A stretch of DNA of 64,000 bases from Curtobacterium sp. MCLR17_032 (GTDB lineage Bacteria > Actinomycetota > Actinomycetes > Actinomycetales > Microbacteriaceae). This document shows, piece by piece, positions 7,227 to 17,023 of the stretch (position 1 is the stretch's first letter; each line of letters opens with the position of its first letter). Under the pieces are notes generated by a model. That model did not search any database, was not told where the DNA came from, and saw nothing but the letters and a program-made list of their open reading frames with translations. A program made the translations under genes and the position numbers. The stretch spans positions 2,852,001 to 2,916,000 of the forward strand of contig NZ_CP126268.1 in the NCBI RefSeq assembly GCF_003234795.2, in the 5' to 3' direction.

Positions 7227-8186
7227 TCAGCTCGCGTCCGGCTCGCCGCTCACGATCGCGCGCAGCCAGTCACGCGCCTCGACGAACGCCTGGTCGGAGT
7301 AGCGCGGCGACACCTCGGAGCGGACACCGTCCGCCCGGGGGTACGACCCGAGGAACGTCACACGCGGGCTGAAGCGCCGCAGTCCGAGCAGCGCGTCCGC
7401 GACCCGTTCGTCCCGCACGTGGCCGTCGAGGTCGATGACGAACCGGTACCGACCGAGTTCGTCACCGATCGGCCGCGACGACAGCAGGCCCATGTTGATG
7501 CCCCGGGTGGCGAACTGCTCGAGCATGTCGACCAGGGCGCCGGGGTGTTCGTTCGGCAGTTCGACGACGACGCTGGTCTTGTCCGCACCCGTGCGCTCCG
7601 GCAGCGCGAGCGTCTTCGAAACGAGCACGAACCGGGTCACGGCGCTGGCGTTCTCGCCGATGGAGTCCGCGAGCACCGCCAGGTCGTAGTGGTCGGTGAT
7701 GCCGGGCGGGGCGACGGCCGCGTCTGCGACCGAGTGCTCCGCGAGCAGTTCCGCGGCCGCGGCGACGTTCGACGAGGCCGGGATGTGCCCGTGCCCGGGG
7801 ACGTTCGCCTCGAGCCACCGGTGCGTCTGCGCGTAGGCGACGGGGTGGGCGTTGACGGTGCGGACGTCGGCGAGCGCGGTGCCGGGTCGGGCGACGAGGA
7901 CGAAGTCGACGGGGACCAGGTACTCCCCCACGATCCGCACGCCGGGGATCCGGGCCAGGGCGTCCTGCGTGGCGCTGACCCCGCCGTCGACGCTGTTCTC
8001 GATCGCGATGACCGCGCCGACCGAGCGTCCGGTGACGACGTCGTCGAGTGCTTCGCCGACGTTGTTGACGCTCCGCCAGGGCTTGCCGACGGCGGCCTCG
8101 ACGAGCTTGAGGGCCGCCTCGGTGAAGGTGCCGGCCGGTCCGAGGTAGCTGTAGGTCTCGGCGGGCTGGTCGGCGGCATGGCTCAT
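7227..8186 (-). CDS. pheA: prephenate dehydratase
   Basis: 319 residues, a stand-alone PheA. It converts prephenate to phenylpyruvate in phenylalanine synthesis. The N-terminal catalytic domain opens with YSYLGPAGTFTEAAL and includes the IAIENSVDGGV substrate loop and the TRFVLVSK motif. The ACT regulatory domain begins at about residue 200, with NEHPGALVDMLEQFATRGIN and the phenylalanine-site element LSSRPIG, so feedback inhibition is expected. ATG 8186 follows a TAGGCT -10 box by 7 nt; longer frames would run into the next gene. Confidence 0.95.
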   Translation of the reverse strand: MSHAADQPAETYSYLGPAGTFTEAALKLVEAAVGKPWRSVNNVGEALDDVVTGRSVGAVIAIENSVDGGVSATQDALARIPGVRIVGEYLVPVDFVLVARPGTALADVRTVNAHPVAYAQTHRWLEANVPGHGHIPASSNVAAAAELLAEHSVADAAVAPPGITDHYDLAVLADSIGENASAVTRFVLVSKTLALPERTGADKTSVVVELPNEHPGALVDMLEQFATRGINMGLLSSRPIGDELGRYRFVIDLDGHVRDERVADALLGLRRFSPRVTFLGSYPRADGVRSEVSPRYSDQAFVEARDWLRAIVSGEPDAS

Positions 8187-8206
8187 ACCGGGGAGCCTAG
8201 CGGCGG

Positions 8207-9298
8207 TCAGTACAGCAGCTGCAGGGTGTCGGAGTCGCCGTTGCGCCCGACCGTGCGGAAGCCTACGCGTTCGTAGAGGATCCGGGCACCGGTGTTGCCG
8301 TCCTCGACGCTCAGGCTGATCCCCGGCCAGCCCGCGCTCCGGCCGGCGGCGACGAGCCGGGCGAGCAGGGCCGAGCCGACACCACGGCCGCGCGCTCGGG
8401 CGTCGACGGCGAGGGTGAGCTCGGGGACGTCCTCGGCGACGAAGCCGTAGCCCGGGTCGCTCGCGGGCAGGTGCACGGCCCAGGCGACGCCGAGCGGCCC
8501 GTCGGGGTCGGAGGCCACGACGCCCAGGTCGGCGGGGCGACGGTCGGTCGGGTCGTCCGCGCTCCGGTCCGGTTCGTCCGTGGTCCGGTCCGGGTCGAAG
8601 GCGACGAAGTAGTGCGCGAACTCGGGCCGGTCGAGGTCGGCGTCGGTGAACCGCTCGGCCGACCAGTTCATCGCGTCGAGGCTCGCACGGCGCAGCAGGG
8701 GCAGGTCCTCCCGGGTGGCCGGCCGGTAGGTCACGCCGTCGACCACGTCCGGGAAGGCGTCGTCGGCGGTGCCGGTCAGCCGGGCCTCGCACACCGTCGG
8801 CTCGTCGTCGGGGATGTTCGCCACCGCGGCGAAGCGGCCCTCGGGGTCGACGCGGCTGAGGAGCACGCGGGAGATCCCGTCGAGTTCCGCGACCTGCTCG
8901 TCCGACAGCGCGTCGATGACCAGGCGCCGGGCGGTCCGGACGTGGCCGGGCGCCGCGGCGACGATGTGGTCGAAGCCGGCGTCGGTGAGCCGGACGTCAG
9001 TGGCACGGCGGTCCTCGGTCGAGGGGCACCGGGCGACGAGCCCGCGCTTCTCGAGCCGGGACACGACGTGCGACAACCGAGGCAACGAGGCGTTCGTCGC
9101 CGAGGCCAGGACCGACATCCGGAGCGTGTGGAGCTCGGTCTCGGACAGCATCGCGATGACCATGTAGTCGAACATCGTCAGGTCGGCGTCGCGCTGCAGC
9201 TGGTGGTCGAGCGCTGCCGGCAGGAGTTCCATGACGGCGACGAACCCCATCCACGCCCGGAGCTGCTCACGGGAGAGCCAGGGGGTGTCGTCGGTCAT
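8207..9298 (-). CDS. MarR-family regulator fused to a GNAT acetyltransferase
   Basis: 363 residues with two domains. Residues about 10-150 are a MarR winged helix (RLSHVVSRLEKRGLVARCPSTEDRRATDVRLTD is spread over the recognition helix and wing, about residues 73-105). Residues about 190-363 are a GNAT fold with the acetyl-CoA loop ARARGRGVGSALLARL and the late motif NTGARILYERVGFR. A linker near residue 230 is rich in Asp and Arg. The fusion suggests a regulator able to acetylate a small molecule or protein. The start follows a TAGGAT -10 box by 6 nt. Substrate unknown. Confidence 0.9.
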   Translation of the reverse strand: MTDDTPWLSREQLRAWMGFVAVMELLPAALDHQLQRDADLTMFDYMVIAMLSETELHTLRMSVLASATNASLPRLSHVVSRLEKRGLVARCPSTEDRRATDVRLTDAGFDHIVAAAPGHVRTARRLVIDALSDEQVAELDGISRVLLSRVDPEGRFAAVANIPDDEPTVCEARLTGTADDAFPDVVDGVTYRPATREDLPLLRRASLDAMNWSAERFTDADLDRPEFAHYFVAFDPDRTTDEPDRSADDPTDRRPADLGVVASDPDGPLGVAWAVHLPASDPGYGFVAEDVPELTLAVDARARGRGVGSALLARLVAAGRSAGWPGISLSVEDGNTGARILYERVGFRTVGRNGDSDTLQLLY

Positions 9299-9307
9299 GC
9301 CCTCATC

Positions 9308-9793
9308 CTAGGGAGAGGTTGTCCCTGCAACCACAGGTTGGTCCGACCGACGCCGAGCCGTGACCGCGCCCACCGCCAGGGCGATCACCACGACGGCCAC
9401 CAGGACCCCCTCGACCACGAGCAACCGCGTCGTGTAGTCGAACGGCAACACGGTGTCGTTCTTCGTGCCGTGTGCCTTCGCCGCGATCTCCGGCAGCACC
9501 ACCAGGGCCAGGACGCTACCGAGGACGACGGCCGCCTGCACCACGACGAGCACCCACGTGCGGAGGGCCCGGCCGGCCCGCCGGAGCCCCATGCCGACGG
9601 CCAGGACGAACGGGGACAGGATCGCGTCGTGCAGCACGACGGCGCCGAGGAGCCAGGTCGCCAGCCCACCGATCCGGTTCGGCCGGACGGTGGTCACGAG
9701 GACCCAGGCGCCGAACGCCAGGACCAGCACGCCCAGGACGACCAGCACGATGCGGGCCGTGCGGACCCGGTTGTCGACGACGACGGCGCTCAT
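9308..9793 (-). CDS. four-TM membrane protein coupled to the molybdopterin oxidoreductase
   Basis: 161 residues with four hydrophobic segments (about 13-35, 43-68, 80-102 and 125-146). ATG 9793 overlaps the stop of the molybdopterin oxidoreductase gene as ATGA, so they are translationally coupled. It lacks the residues needed to call it a haem protein with confidence, though His55 within TM2 (VVLHDAI) is noteworthy. It could help anchor or supply electrons to the oxidoreductase; that is inference from the overlap. Confidence 0.8.
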   Translation of the reverse strand: MSAVVVDNRVRTARIVLVVLGVLVLAFGAWVLVTTVRPNRIGGLATWLLGAVVLHDAILSPFVLAVGMGLRRAGRALRTWVLVVVQAAVVLGSVLALVVLPEIAAKAHGTKNDTVLPFDYTTRLLVVEGVLVAVVVIALAVGAVTARRRSDQPVVAGTTSP

Positions 9794-11139
9794 GCGATGA
9801 CCTCGATCCGTTCGATCCACTTCGTCTGCAGCACACCCGGACGGCCGGGCGCGATGATCCGGGCTGGGAACCCGTGTTCCAGGTCGAGCTTCTCGCCGTT
9901 GAGCTCGAGGGCGATCAGGGTCGTCGGGTCGGCGGTGTACTCCGGCCCCATCTCCATGATCCGGTAGCCGCCGTGCCGCTCCAGGCTCGTCACCCGGACG
10001 TGCACGTCCGGGTCGACCTGCACCGCGGCGAGCAGGTCGCGCATCCGGACCCCCTTCCACGTGGCCATCTGGCTCCAGCCCTCGACGCAGGAGATCGGCA
10101 GCCGCGCCTCGGTCTGGCCGAGGGCGATCAGCTCGGCACGTGAGAACGTCCGGCTGACCGAGGGGCCGGCGACCGTGAGCGCCCAGTCGGCGGCGGTCGC
10201 GGTGGCGAGGACACCGGCGGCGCGGGCGGTGCGGTTCACCGGCAGTCCGTTCTGGCCGAGGTGCCGCTTGCGGGGACCGAAGACGTTGAACGGTTCGCCG
10301 ACAGCCGAGGACTGTCCGACCGTCAGGGCGACGACGCCCGCGGTGGCCGCGGTGACGCCGGCGATGAACCCGCGGCGGGCGACGCGCTGACGGCGGCCGT
10401 CGGCGGACGCCGCGATCCGCGTCACCGGGACGGTGTCGGTCGCCGGTGCGACCGGACCGGGGGCGGGAGTGCCGTCGATCCAGCGGTGGAGGCGACCGAC
10501 GAACCCGCCGGAGGGCGAGGCGGAGCCGGGACGGGCCTCCTGTCCGGCCGGGTCGTTCGGATCGTGCTGGTTCGGATCCGGCAACTCGCTGCCCACCGTC
10601 GGGTTGGCGACGAAGCGGCCCTGCGCGTCGAAGGAGTCGCGCTTCCGCCAGTACCGCGCGATGATCTGCAGCTTCGTGCCGATGTGGATGAGCAGCGACC
10701 CGATCAGCACGTACGCCAGCGCGTTGTGCACCTGCTTGAACGGGAACGGCCACGGGTACCACTGGTAGGTGTTGAGCAGACCGGTGACGACCTGCACGAG
10801 TGCCGACGCCACGAACACCGCGATCGACGCACGCTCGAGCAGGTGCAGGACGCTCCGGACCGGCGGGGTCTGCACCAGCGCCGGCATCACGACGTTGAGC
10901 TTCGCGAGCAGCAGCGGGATGATCGCGATGCCCGCCGTGATGTGCAGGCCCTGTGTGAACTGGTAGAGCTGCACGGGCCGGGTCGGGAAGCGCATCCAGC
11001 CGAGGGGCTCCTGCAGCAGGTGGCTGTAGACGCCGGTCAGGAAGCAGACCAGGAACGCGATGCCGAGCAGGCGGCCGGTGACCACGGCGCTGCGGGCGGT
11101 GCGGTTCGGCGAGGCCATCGCGTCACGGGTGTGGCGCAT
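9790..11139 (-). CDS. membrane molybdopterin-dependent oxidoreductase with cytochrome-b-like N-terminus
   Basis: 449 residues. The N-terminal 200 residues hold four TM segments with histidines placed as in b-type cytochromes (GLHITAG, KQVHNALAYVLIGSLLIHIG). After a linker, RRGFIAGVTAATAGVVALTV is an internal Tat-like arginine motif plus TM segment. The C-terminal domain is a sulfite-oxidase-type Mo-cofactor domain with ligand Cys351 (PISCVEGWS). It would oxidise or reduce a small substrate outside the membrane and pass electrons through haem; the substrate is unknown. ATG 11139 is the first plausible start, with ATG 11118 as an alternative. The Mo-cofactor genes lie directly next door. Confidence 0.88.
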   Translation of the reverse strand: MRHTRDAMASPNRTARSAVVTGRLLGIAFLVCFLTGVYSHLLQEPLGWMRFPTRPVQLYQFTQGLHITAGIAIIPLLLAKLNVVMPALVQTPPVRSVLHLLERASIAVFVASALVQVVTGLLNTYQWYPWPFPFKQVHNALAYVLIGSLLIHIGTKLQIIARYWRKRDSFDAQGRFVANPTVGSELPDPNQHDPNDPAGQEARPGSASPSGGFVGRLHRWIDGTPAPGPVAPATDTVPVTRIAASADGRRQRVARRGFIAGVTAATAGVVALTVGQSSAVGEPFNVFGPRKRHLGQNGLPVNRTARAAGVLATATAADWALTVAGPSVSRTFSRAELIALGQTEARLPISCVEGWSQMATWKGVRMRDLLAAVQVDPDVHVRVTSLERHGGYRIMEMGPEYTADPTTLIALELNGEKLDLEHGFPARIIAPGRPGVLQTKWIERIEVIA

Positions 11140-11172
11140 CAGGCGCTGCACCCCCGCTACTGTCGTCGGACC

Positions 11173-12651
11173 ATGAGCGAACGACTGCGTCCGACCCGTC
11201 TCGACCGACGAGCGCTCGCCTCGAGCGTGCTCGTCCCGACCGCGCTCGCCGTCGTGGGCGTGCTGGTGCTCGGCATCGTCATCGCGGTGGGTGTCACGCA
11301 TCTGGGGTTCCTCCGGGAGGGTCATCGCTCTCCATTCGTTGCGTGGACCCTCATCGCTTGGACGGTCTTCGCAGGCGCCGTGCTGGCGCTCAGGTTCGTG
11401 CCCCCGCACCTGGTGACGCGGATCGTCCTCGGTGGAGCGGTGATCGTCGGCATCGCGGCCCTGATCGGACCACCGAACACCAGCACCGACTCCGCACGCT
11501 ACGCCTGGGACGGCATCGTGCAGCACGCGGGCATCTCGCCGTACCTGCACACCCCCCAGTCGGACGTGCTGCAGCACCTCCGCCCGGACTGGTTGTTCCC
11601 CGACAAGGTCAACGGCACGTGTGACGACATCAAGCCCCGGTTCCGCGGTCTGGGCGACGGCCGGCTCGGCCACTGCACGGCGATCAACCGTCCCGACGTC
11701 CCGACGATCTACCCGCCGATGGCCGAGCTGTGGTTCGCGCTGGTGCGGGCGTTCGTCCCCGCCACCGCGCAGTACCTGCCGTTCCAGTTCGCCGGGCTCG
11801 TCGTCTCGCTCGGCGTCACCGTCGGGCTGCTCGTCGTCCTCCGCCGCCTCGGCCGCCCGACCTGGTGGGCCGCACTCTGGGCCTGGTCGCCGCTCGTCGC
11901 CGCCGAGGCCGTCACGAACTCGCACGTCGACGTGGTCGGCGCGGCCCTGGCCACCGCGGGCGCCGTGCTCGTCGCGTTCGGTCGGCCGATCTGGGGCGGC
12001 ATCGCGCTCGGCGCCGCGACCGCGACGAAGCTCATCCCGGCGATCGTGTACCCGGCGCTGCTCGGGCGGTGGCGCAGCTGGTGGTCGATCCCGGTCGGCA
12101 TCGCCACGTTCGGGCTGCTCTACGTGCCCTACGTGCTGACGACGGGCCCGAAGGTCCTCGGCTACCTGCCCGGCTACCTGTCGGAAGAGGGGTACGAGGA
12201 CGGCTCTCGGTTCGCCCTGGTGGCGAAGGTCCTGCCCGGGGACGCCGCGACGATCGTGGTGGGGCTCGTCGTGCTCGTCGCCGCGGTGCTGGCCTGGCGG
12301 CTGTCCGACCCGGCGAACCCCTGGTCCGGCCAGGTGTTCATGATCGGCGTGACCTTCCTCGCCGTGACCCCGCGCTACCCCTGGTACGCGTTGCTGCTCA
12401 TCCCGTTCGTGGTGCTCTCCGGCCGGTGGGAGTGGCTGTCCCTGACGCTGGCGATCGCCCTGCGCGGGGTGTGGCCCTCGGTCGTCGCCTACCGGTGGTG
12501 GCTGCTCGCGGCGATCGCCGTCGTGCTCGTCGTCACCCTCGTCCGCACCCGCCGCGAGGACTGGCTGCGCTGGCGTGACCGGCTGCTCGGCCGAGACGCG
12601 GTGCGCCACGACACGGTCCACCCGGATCGCAGCGACGGCACCGTATCCTGA
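11173..12651 (+). CDS. GT87-like polyprenol-phosphate-mannose alpha-mannosyltransferase
   Basis: 492 residues with about 11 TM segments, matching DUF2029/GT87 membrane mannosyltransferases that take mannose from polyprenyl-phosphate-mannose on the outer membrane face. The first external loop carries acidic residues after TM3 (TDSARYAWDG), the usual site of the catalytic Asp in GT-C enzymes. ATG 11173 follows a TACTGT -10 box. moaA starts 5 bp after its stop, so the two are probably co-transcribed even though their functions are unrelated. Acceptor (lipoglycan or protein) unknown. Confidence 0.82.
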   Translation: MSERLRPTRLDRRALASSVLVPTALAVVGVLVLGIVIAVGVTHLGFLREGHRSPFVAWTLIAWTVFAGAVLALRFVPPHLVTRIVLGGAVIVGIAALIGPPNTSTDSARYAWDGIVQHAGISPYLHTPQSDVLQHLRPDWLFPDKVNGTCDDIKPRFRGLGDGRLGHCTAINRPDVPTIYPPMAELWFALVRAFVPATAQYLPFQFAGLVVSLGVTVGLLVVLRRLGRPTWWAALWAWSPLVAAEAVTNSHVDVVGAALATAGAVLVAFGRPIWGGIALGAATATKLIPAIVYPALLGRWRSWWSIPVGIATFGLLYVPYVLTTGPKVLGYLPGYLSEEGYEDGSRFALVAKVLPGDAATIVVGLVVLVAAVLAWRLSDPANPWSGQVFMIGVTFLAVTPRYPWYALLLIPFVVLSGRWEWLSLTLAIALRGVWPSVVAYRWWLLAAIAVVLVVTLVRTRREDWLRWRDRLLGRDAVRHDTVHPDRSDGTVS

Positions 12652-12655
12652 GGCG

Positions 12656-13789
12656 ATGCCGGCCCAGATGCTGCCCTCGACGGGCCAGCTCCTCCCCTCG
12701 TCGGACCTGATGCGTCGGGTCCACCCCGAGGCGCCGGTGCCCGGACCCCTGGACCGCACCGACCTGCCGCCGCGTCCCGCCGGTGACCCCGGCCTGGTGG
12801 ACCGCTTCGGCCGGTACGCGGTGGACCTCCGGGTCTCACTGACGGAGCGCTGCAACCTCCGCTGCACGTACTGCATGCCGGCCGAGGGGCTGCCCTTCGC
12901 GCCCGACGCCGCGCTGATGTCGGCGGACGAGATCGCCCGGCTGGTGGGCCTCGGCGCGGAGCATCTCGGCATCCGCAAGGTCCGCTTCACCGGCGGCGAA
13001 CCGCTGCTCCGCAAGGACCTGGTCGACGTGATCGCCCGGAGCGCAGCCGCCCACCCGGACCTCGAACTCTCACTCACCACGAACGCCATCGGACTCGCCG
13101 GACGCGCCGCCGCCCTCCGCGCCGCCGGACTGCACCGGCTCAACGTCTCGCTCGACACCGTCGACCCGGACGTCTTCGCCGAGGTCACCCGTCGGCCGTT
13201 CCTCGACCGGGTCCTCGAGGGCATCGCGGCCGCCGCCGACGCCGGACTCGGGGTGAAGGTCAACGCGGTCCTGATGCGCGGGGTCAACGACCACCTGGCC
13301 TCCGAGCTGCTGGCCTGGTGCCTCGAGCGCGGCCACGAACTGCGCTTCATCGAGCAGATGCCGCTGGACCCGGGCCACGCCTGGGACGCGTCGACGATGA
13401 TCACCGCCGTGCAGATCCGCGAGATCCTCAGCGTCGACTACGAGCTCACTCCCGACGAGGCCCCGCGGAACGGTGCCCCGGCCGAGCGCTACCGCGTGCG
13501 ATCGCGTGCGGACGGACAGGACCTCGGCACGGTCGGCATCATCGCGAGCATCACCGAGTCGTTCTGCGCCGACTGCACCCGCACCCGCCTGACCGCCGAC
13601 GGCCACGTCCGCAGCTGCCTGTTCTCGGACGACGAGGTCGATCTGCTCGGACCGCTGCGCGCCGGTGCCGCCGACGACGTGGTCCTCGACCGCTGGCGTC
13701 GGGCGATGTGGGCGAAGCCGCGCGACCACGGCGACGACAGCGACGGCTTCGTGCACCCCACCCGGGGCATGAGCGCGATCGGAGGATGA
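12656..13789 (+). CDS. moaA: GTP 3',8-cyclase MoaA
   Basis: 377 residues. MoaA is the radical-SAM enzyme that starts molybdopterin synthesis from GTP. The N-terminal [4Fe-4S] motif CNLRCTYC has Cys66, Cys70 and Cys73; the second cluster is at CADCTRTRLTADGHVRSC, and the protein ends in the required GlyGly (MSAIGG). I took ATG 12656 with an upstream GAGG; a later ATG (about codon 19) would also leave an intact enzyme. The stop overlaps moaD as ATGA. moaC, moaE, mobA and moeA are not in the window. Confidence 0.97.
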   Translation: MPAQMLPSTGQLLPSSDLMRRVHPEAPVPGPLDRTDLPPRPAGDPGLVDRFGRYAVDLRVSLTERCNLRCTYCMPAEGLPFAPDAALMSADEIARLVGLGAEHLGIRKVRFTGGEPLLRKDLVDVIARSAAAHPDLELSLTTNAIGLAGRAAALRAAGLHRLNVSLDTVDPDVFAEVTRRPFLDRVLEGIAAAADAGLGVKVNAVLMRGVNDHLASELLAWCLERGHELRFIEQMPLDPGHAWDASTMITAVQIREILSVDYELTPDEAPRNGAPAERYRVRSRADGQDLGTVGIIASITESFCADCTRTRLTADGHVRSCLFSDDEVDLLGPLRAGAADDVVLDRWRRAMWAKPRDHGDDSDGFVHPTRGMSAIGG

Positions 13790-14034
13790 CGGACATGACC
13801 ACGCTGCGCTTCTTCGCCGCCGCCCGTGCCGCGGTCGGGCTCGACGAGACGACCGTCACGGCGGACTCCCTCGCCGACGCCCTCCGGCAGGTCCCGGCCA
13901 CCGACGTCGAGCGCTGGACCGCACTGCAGGAGCGCTGCTCCTACCTGGTCGACGGGGTGACCACCCGTGACCGCTCGACGTCCCTCGTCGGGGTCGACGT
14001 CGTGGACGTCATGCCGCCCTTCGCCGGCGGCTGA
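13786..14034 (+). CDS. moaD: molybdopterin synthase small subunit MoaD
   Basis: 82 residues with a ubiquitin-like fold and the essential C-terminal GlyGly (PPFAGG) that is adenylated and thiocarboxylated by MoeB. The start ATG overlaps moaA's stop; a second ATG at 13795 (MTTLRFFAAAR) could also be used. The sulfur-transfer partner is probably the MoeB-rhodanese protein at 17024-18067. Its stop codon lies in the first unit of a 22-bp tandem repeat. Confidence 0.93.
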   Translation: MTDMTTLRFFAAARAAVGLDETTVTADSLADALRQVPATDVERWTALQERCSYLVDGVTTRDRSTSLVGVDVVDVMPPFAGG

Positions 14035-14115
14035 GACGGCCGGTCCCGACGGCTGAGACGGCCGGTTCCAGCGGCTGAGACGGCCGGTTCCAGCGGCTGG
14101 GACGGCCGGTCCCGG
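14028..14115. repeat. four tandem 22-bp units beginning at the moaD stop
   Basis: Units at 14028-14049, 14050-14071, 14072-14093 and 14094-14115 follow the pattern CGGCTGAGACGGCCGGTYCC, with a partial fifth after them. The first includes the last codons and stop of moaD. Each unit contains the small palindrome CGGCCG. It fills the gap between convergent moaD and modC and may act as a weak terminator. Confidence 0.9.
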
Positions 14116-14159
14116 CGGCTCGGACCGGGCCGCGGCCCGGCACCACGACGGCAGGCTCC

Positions 14160-15281
14160 TCAGCGCTCCCACACCGTGAGCTCGGCGGGCGGCACCCGCA
14201 CCCGCACGGGCGTCCCCGGCGTCAGTCCGAGCGCCGCGACCGCGGCGAGCGTCAGGTCCGCCGTGAGCTCCCCGGCCCGCACCCGGACCAGTCCGTCGCG
14301 GGGCTCCAGCTCGGTGACGGTCCGGAGCAGCCCGCCCCGGTCGTCCTGGTCCGCGCGGGTGACGACGGCCGCAGTGGGGTGGTGCGCGGCCGAGACGGCA
14401 CGGCCGGGAGGCACGCCGTGCGTCCTCGACACCAGCCTGCCCCCGCCGTCGGGCCGGCTCCCGGCACCGGGAACGGCACCGTCCAGCACGAGACCGTCCG
14501 CCGTCGCCGTGCCGTGCAGGACCACGAGGCCCGAGAACGTCGCCGCGAAGGCACTCCGGGGTCGGGCGAGGACGTCGGCGGGACGCCCCTCCTCGACCAC
14601 GCGGCCGTCCTCGAGCACGACGACACGATCCGCGAGGGCCATCACCTCGACCGGGTCGTGCGTCACGAGCAGGCTCGGGCGGCCGGCGACGGCGGTGCGC
14701 AGGGCAGCGCGGACCTCCTGCCGGGCGCCGACGTCGAGCGCCGAGGTCGGTTCGTCGAGCAGGACCACCGACGGGTCCGCCGCCAGGGCCCGGGCGATCG
14801 CGACGCGCTGGGCCTGACCACCCGAGAGGGTCCCGGGGGCGCGGTCTGCCAGGTCGGCCACCCCGACGGCGGCCAGGGCCTGGCGGGCGGCGTGGCGGGC
14901 CTCCCGGCCGGAGCGTCCGGCAGCCCGCGGACCGAAGGCGACGTTCGCCAGGACGCTCCGGTGCGGGAACAGGTCGGGGCGCTGGGCGACCAGGCCGACG
15001 CGGCGGCGGTGGGCCGGGACGCTGCGGCCCGGGCCGGCGAGCAGCCGACCGGCGGAGCGGACCTCGCCGTCGTCGAGGGCGAGGAGGCCCGCGACGGCGT
15101 CGACGACGGTGGACTTGCCGGCACCGTTCGGGCCGATCAGGGCGACGCACTCGGCCGGTCCGACCGTCAGGGCGACGTCGACGCCGCGGTCGTGCCGGAC
15201 GACGTGGGCGACCAGGCCGGCTGGGTCGGCTGGGTCGGCGAGGCCGGCCGGGTCGACCAGGCCGGCCGGGTCGGCGGTCAC
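14160..15281 (-). CDS. modC: molybdate ABC transporter ATP-binding protein
   Basis: 373 residues. ModC drives molybdate uptake by the ModB channel. Walker A is GPNGAGKST (about residue 49), the signature [15 protein letters not shown], Walker [13 protein letters not shown] and the switch histidine [11 protein letters not shown]. The C-terminal 70 residues form a TOBE domain that would sense molybdate. It starts at GTG 15281, overlapping the modB stop as GTGA. The first 25 residues are a repetitive Asp-Pro-Ala-Gly-Leu stretch of no known use. Confidence 0.95.
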   Translation of the reverse strand: MTADPAGLVDPAGLADPADPAGLVAHVVRHDRGVDVALTVGPAECVALIGPNGAGKSTVVDAVAGLLALDDGEVRSAGRLLAGPGRSVPAHRRRVGLVAQRPDLFPHRSVLANVAFGPRAAGRSGREARHAARQALAAVGVADLADRAPGTLSGGQAQRVAIARALAADPSVVLLDEPTSALDVGARQEVRAALRTAVAGRPSLLVTHDPVEVMALADRVVVLEDGRVVEEGRPADVLARPRSAFAATFSGLVVLHGTATADGLVLDGAVPGAGSRPDGGGRLVSRTHGVPPGRAVSAAHHPTAAVVTRADQDDRGGLLRTVTELEPRDGLVRVRAGELTADLTLAAVAALGLTPGTPVRVRVPPAELTVWER

Positions 15282-16123
15282 AGCGCGCCTCCGCGGGTCC
15301 GGACCGAGGCCAGCCCGATCACCAGGACCGCGACGACGACGAGCACCAGCGCGAGTGCGACCGCGGTGTCCGGGTCGATCTCGCGCTGCAGGTACACCTC
15401 GAGCGGGAGAGTCCGGGTGACGCCCTGCAGGCTGCCCGCGAACGTGAGGGTCGCGCCGAACTCCCCGAGTGCCCGGGCGAAGCAGAGGACCAGGCCGGCC
15501 GTGATGCCGGGCAGCACCCGGGGCGTGGTGACCGTCAGGAACGTGCGGGTCGGACCGGCGCCGAGCGTGGCGGCGACCCGCTCGTACCGGTCGCCCTCGA
15601 CGCGGAGCGCCCCCTCGATCGACGACACCAGGAACGGCATCGCCACGAACGTCTGCGCGATCACGACCGCCGCCGTGGTGAACGCGATCCGCAACCCGTG
15701 CTCGTCGAGGAACGCGCCGACGACCCCGAGCCGACCGAACGCGGCGAGCAGGGCCAACCCGCCGACCACGGGTGGCAGGACCAGCGGCAGCAGCACCACG
15801 GCCCGCGCCACCCCGGTCCAGCGTGAGCGTGACCGGGCGAACAGGACCGCCAGCGGGTACCCGAGGACGAACGCGATGCCGGTCGCCGCGGTCGCCGTGC
15901 CGAGGCTCAGCCCGAGTGCGGTCAGCGACGCGGGCGAGGTCACCAGCGCGACGAAGGACCCCCACTGGACCCGACCGACCATCGCGAGCACCGGGACGAC
16001 GACGAACAGGCCGCCGAGCACCGCGGGGACCGGCAGCCACCACGGGACCGGGCCGCGGACCGCCGGGCGGCTGCGGCGGCTGCGGCGGCCGTCCCGGTGG
16101 CCACTGGGCTGTGCGTCCGGCAC
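15278..16123 (-). CDS. modB: molybdate ABC transporter permease
   Basis: 281 residues with about six TM segments and the permease EAA-like loop ([21 protein letters not shown], about residues 172-192) that contacts ModC. The start is GTG 16123, five bases after the modA stop; no ATG is available between them. Its stop overlaps modC. The order modA-modB-modC is standard. Confidence 0.93.
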   Translation of the reverse strand: MPDAQPSGHRDGRRSRRSRPAVRGPVPWWLPVPAVLGGLFVVVPVLAMVGRVQWGSFVALVTSPASLTALGLSLGTATAATGIAFVLGYPLAVLFARSRSRWTGVARAVVLLPLVLPPVVGGLALLAAFGRLGVVGAFLDEHGLRIAFTTAAVVIAQTFVAMPFLVSSIEGALRVEGDRYERVAATLGAGPTRTFLTVTTPRVLPGITAGLVLCFARALGEFGATLTFAGSLQGVTRTLPLEVYLQREIDPDTAVALALVLVVVAVLVIGLASVRTRGGAL

Positions 16124-16128
16124 GGGGC

Positions 16129-16950
16129 TCAGGGCCTGCCGAAGCCGGCGTTGCCCAGGGTCCGCTGGCCGGCGGACGACAGGACGTACGACGTGAAGGC
16201 CCGGGCGAGCGCGGGGTTCGCCGCGTCGCGCAGGACGCTGATCGGGTAGGTGTTCACCGCGTCGGCCGCGGCCGCGAACGGCACCCCGTCGACGTCCGCA
16301 CCAGCACCCTGCACGTCGGTGCGGTAGACGATGCCGGCATCGGCCTGGCCGGAGCGCACCTTGCCGAGGACGTCGGTGACGGACTGCTCCTCGCTGACCG
16401 GGTGCAGGTCGACGCCGCTCGAGCGTTCCACCGCGGCCGTCGCAGCGCCGCACGGCACCGGGGCGGCACAGGTCACGAGCTGCACACCGGAGTCGTCCAG
16501 GTCCGCCAGGTCCCGGATGTGGTGCGGGTTGCCCGGGGCCACGGCGATCTCGAGCGTGTTCGTCGCGAAGTCCTGCGGTGAACCGCTGGCCAGGCTCTGC
16601 TTGCCGAGCTTCGCCGTCGTGGCCTGGTCGGCCGAGGCGATGACGTCGGCGGGGGCGCCGTTCTGGATCTGGGAGACCAGGTCGCTCGACCCGGCGAACG
16701 AGAACGTGACGGTGGTGCCCGGGTGCGCCTGCTCGAAGTCGTGTCCCAGCGCGGTGAAGGTCTTCTGGAGCGACGCCGCGGCGAAGACCGTGATCGAGCC
16801 CGTGGGTACGGCGTTCGACGATGTGCCCGACGACGGGCCCGGCGTCGTGCTGGCACCCCCTGCTGCTGTCGTGCTCGCGCAACCACCGAGCGTCAGCGCC
16901 AGCAGCACGCCGGTCGTCAGAGCGGTCGTCAACTGCGTTCGCTGTCGCAT
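16129..16950 (-). CDS. modA: molybdate-binding lipoprotein
   Basis: 273 residues. It starts with a lipoprotein signal ([13 protein letters not shown], lipobox Cys24), so it is anchored outside the membrane. The mature part matches Mod[14 protein letters not shown] opens the first lobe, and [16 protein letters not shown] and IVYRTDV line the oxyanion pocket. It delivers molybdate or tungstate to ModB. A GGAAGG ribosome site lies upstream, unlike the leaderless genes around it. No Mo riboswitch or ModE palindrome was evident. Confidence 0.95.
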   Translation of the reverse strand: MRQRTQLTTALTTGVLLALTLGGCASTTAAGGASTTPGPSSGTSSNAVPTGSITVFAAASLQKTFTALGHDFEQAHPGTTVTFSFAGSSDLVSQIQNGAPADVIASADQATTAKLGKQSLASGSPQDFATNTLEIAVAPGNPHHIRDLADLDDSGVQLVTCAAPVPCGAATAAVERSSGVDLHPVSEEQSVTDVLGKVRSGQADAGIVYRTDVQGAGADVDGVPFAAAADAVNTYPISVLRDAANPALARAFTSYVLSSAGQRTLGNAGFGRP

Positions 16951-17023
16951 CGGGGGGCCTTCCCACGGACCTACATGGTCCGCAGGTGCGGGCCGGTGTG
17001 GAGATCCTACCCGCAGGAGCGGA

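Noticed and set aside
9790..13404. A very long minus-strand reading frame of about 1200 codons
   Set aside because: Only its first 450 codons from 11139 encode a recognisable protein; the rest is the antisense of the mannosyltransferase and moaA genes in GC-rich DNA.
14028..14115. A CRISPR array in the 22-bp tandem repeats
   Set aside because: The units are contiguous with no spacers and no cas genes are present in the window.
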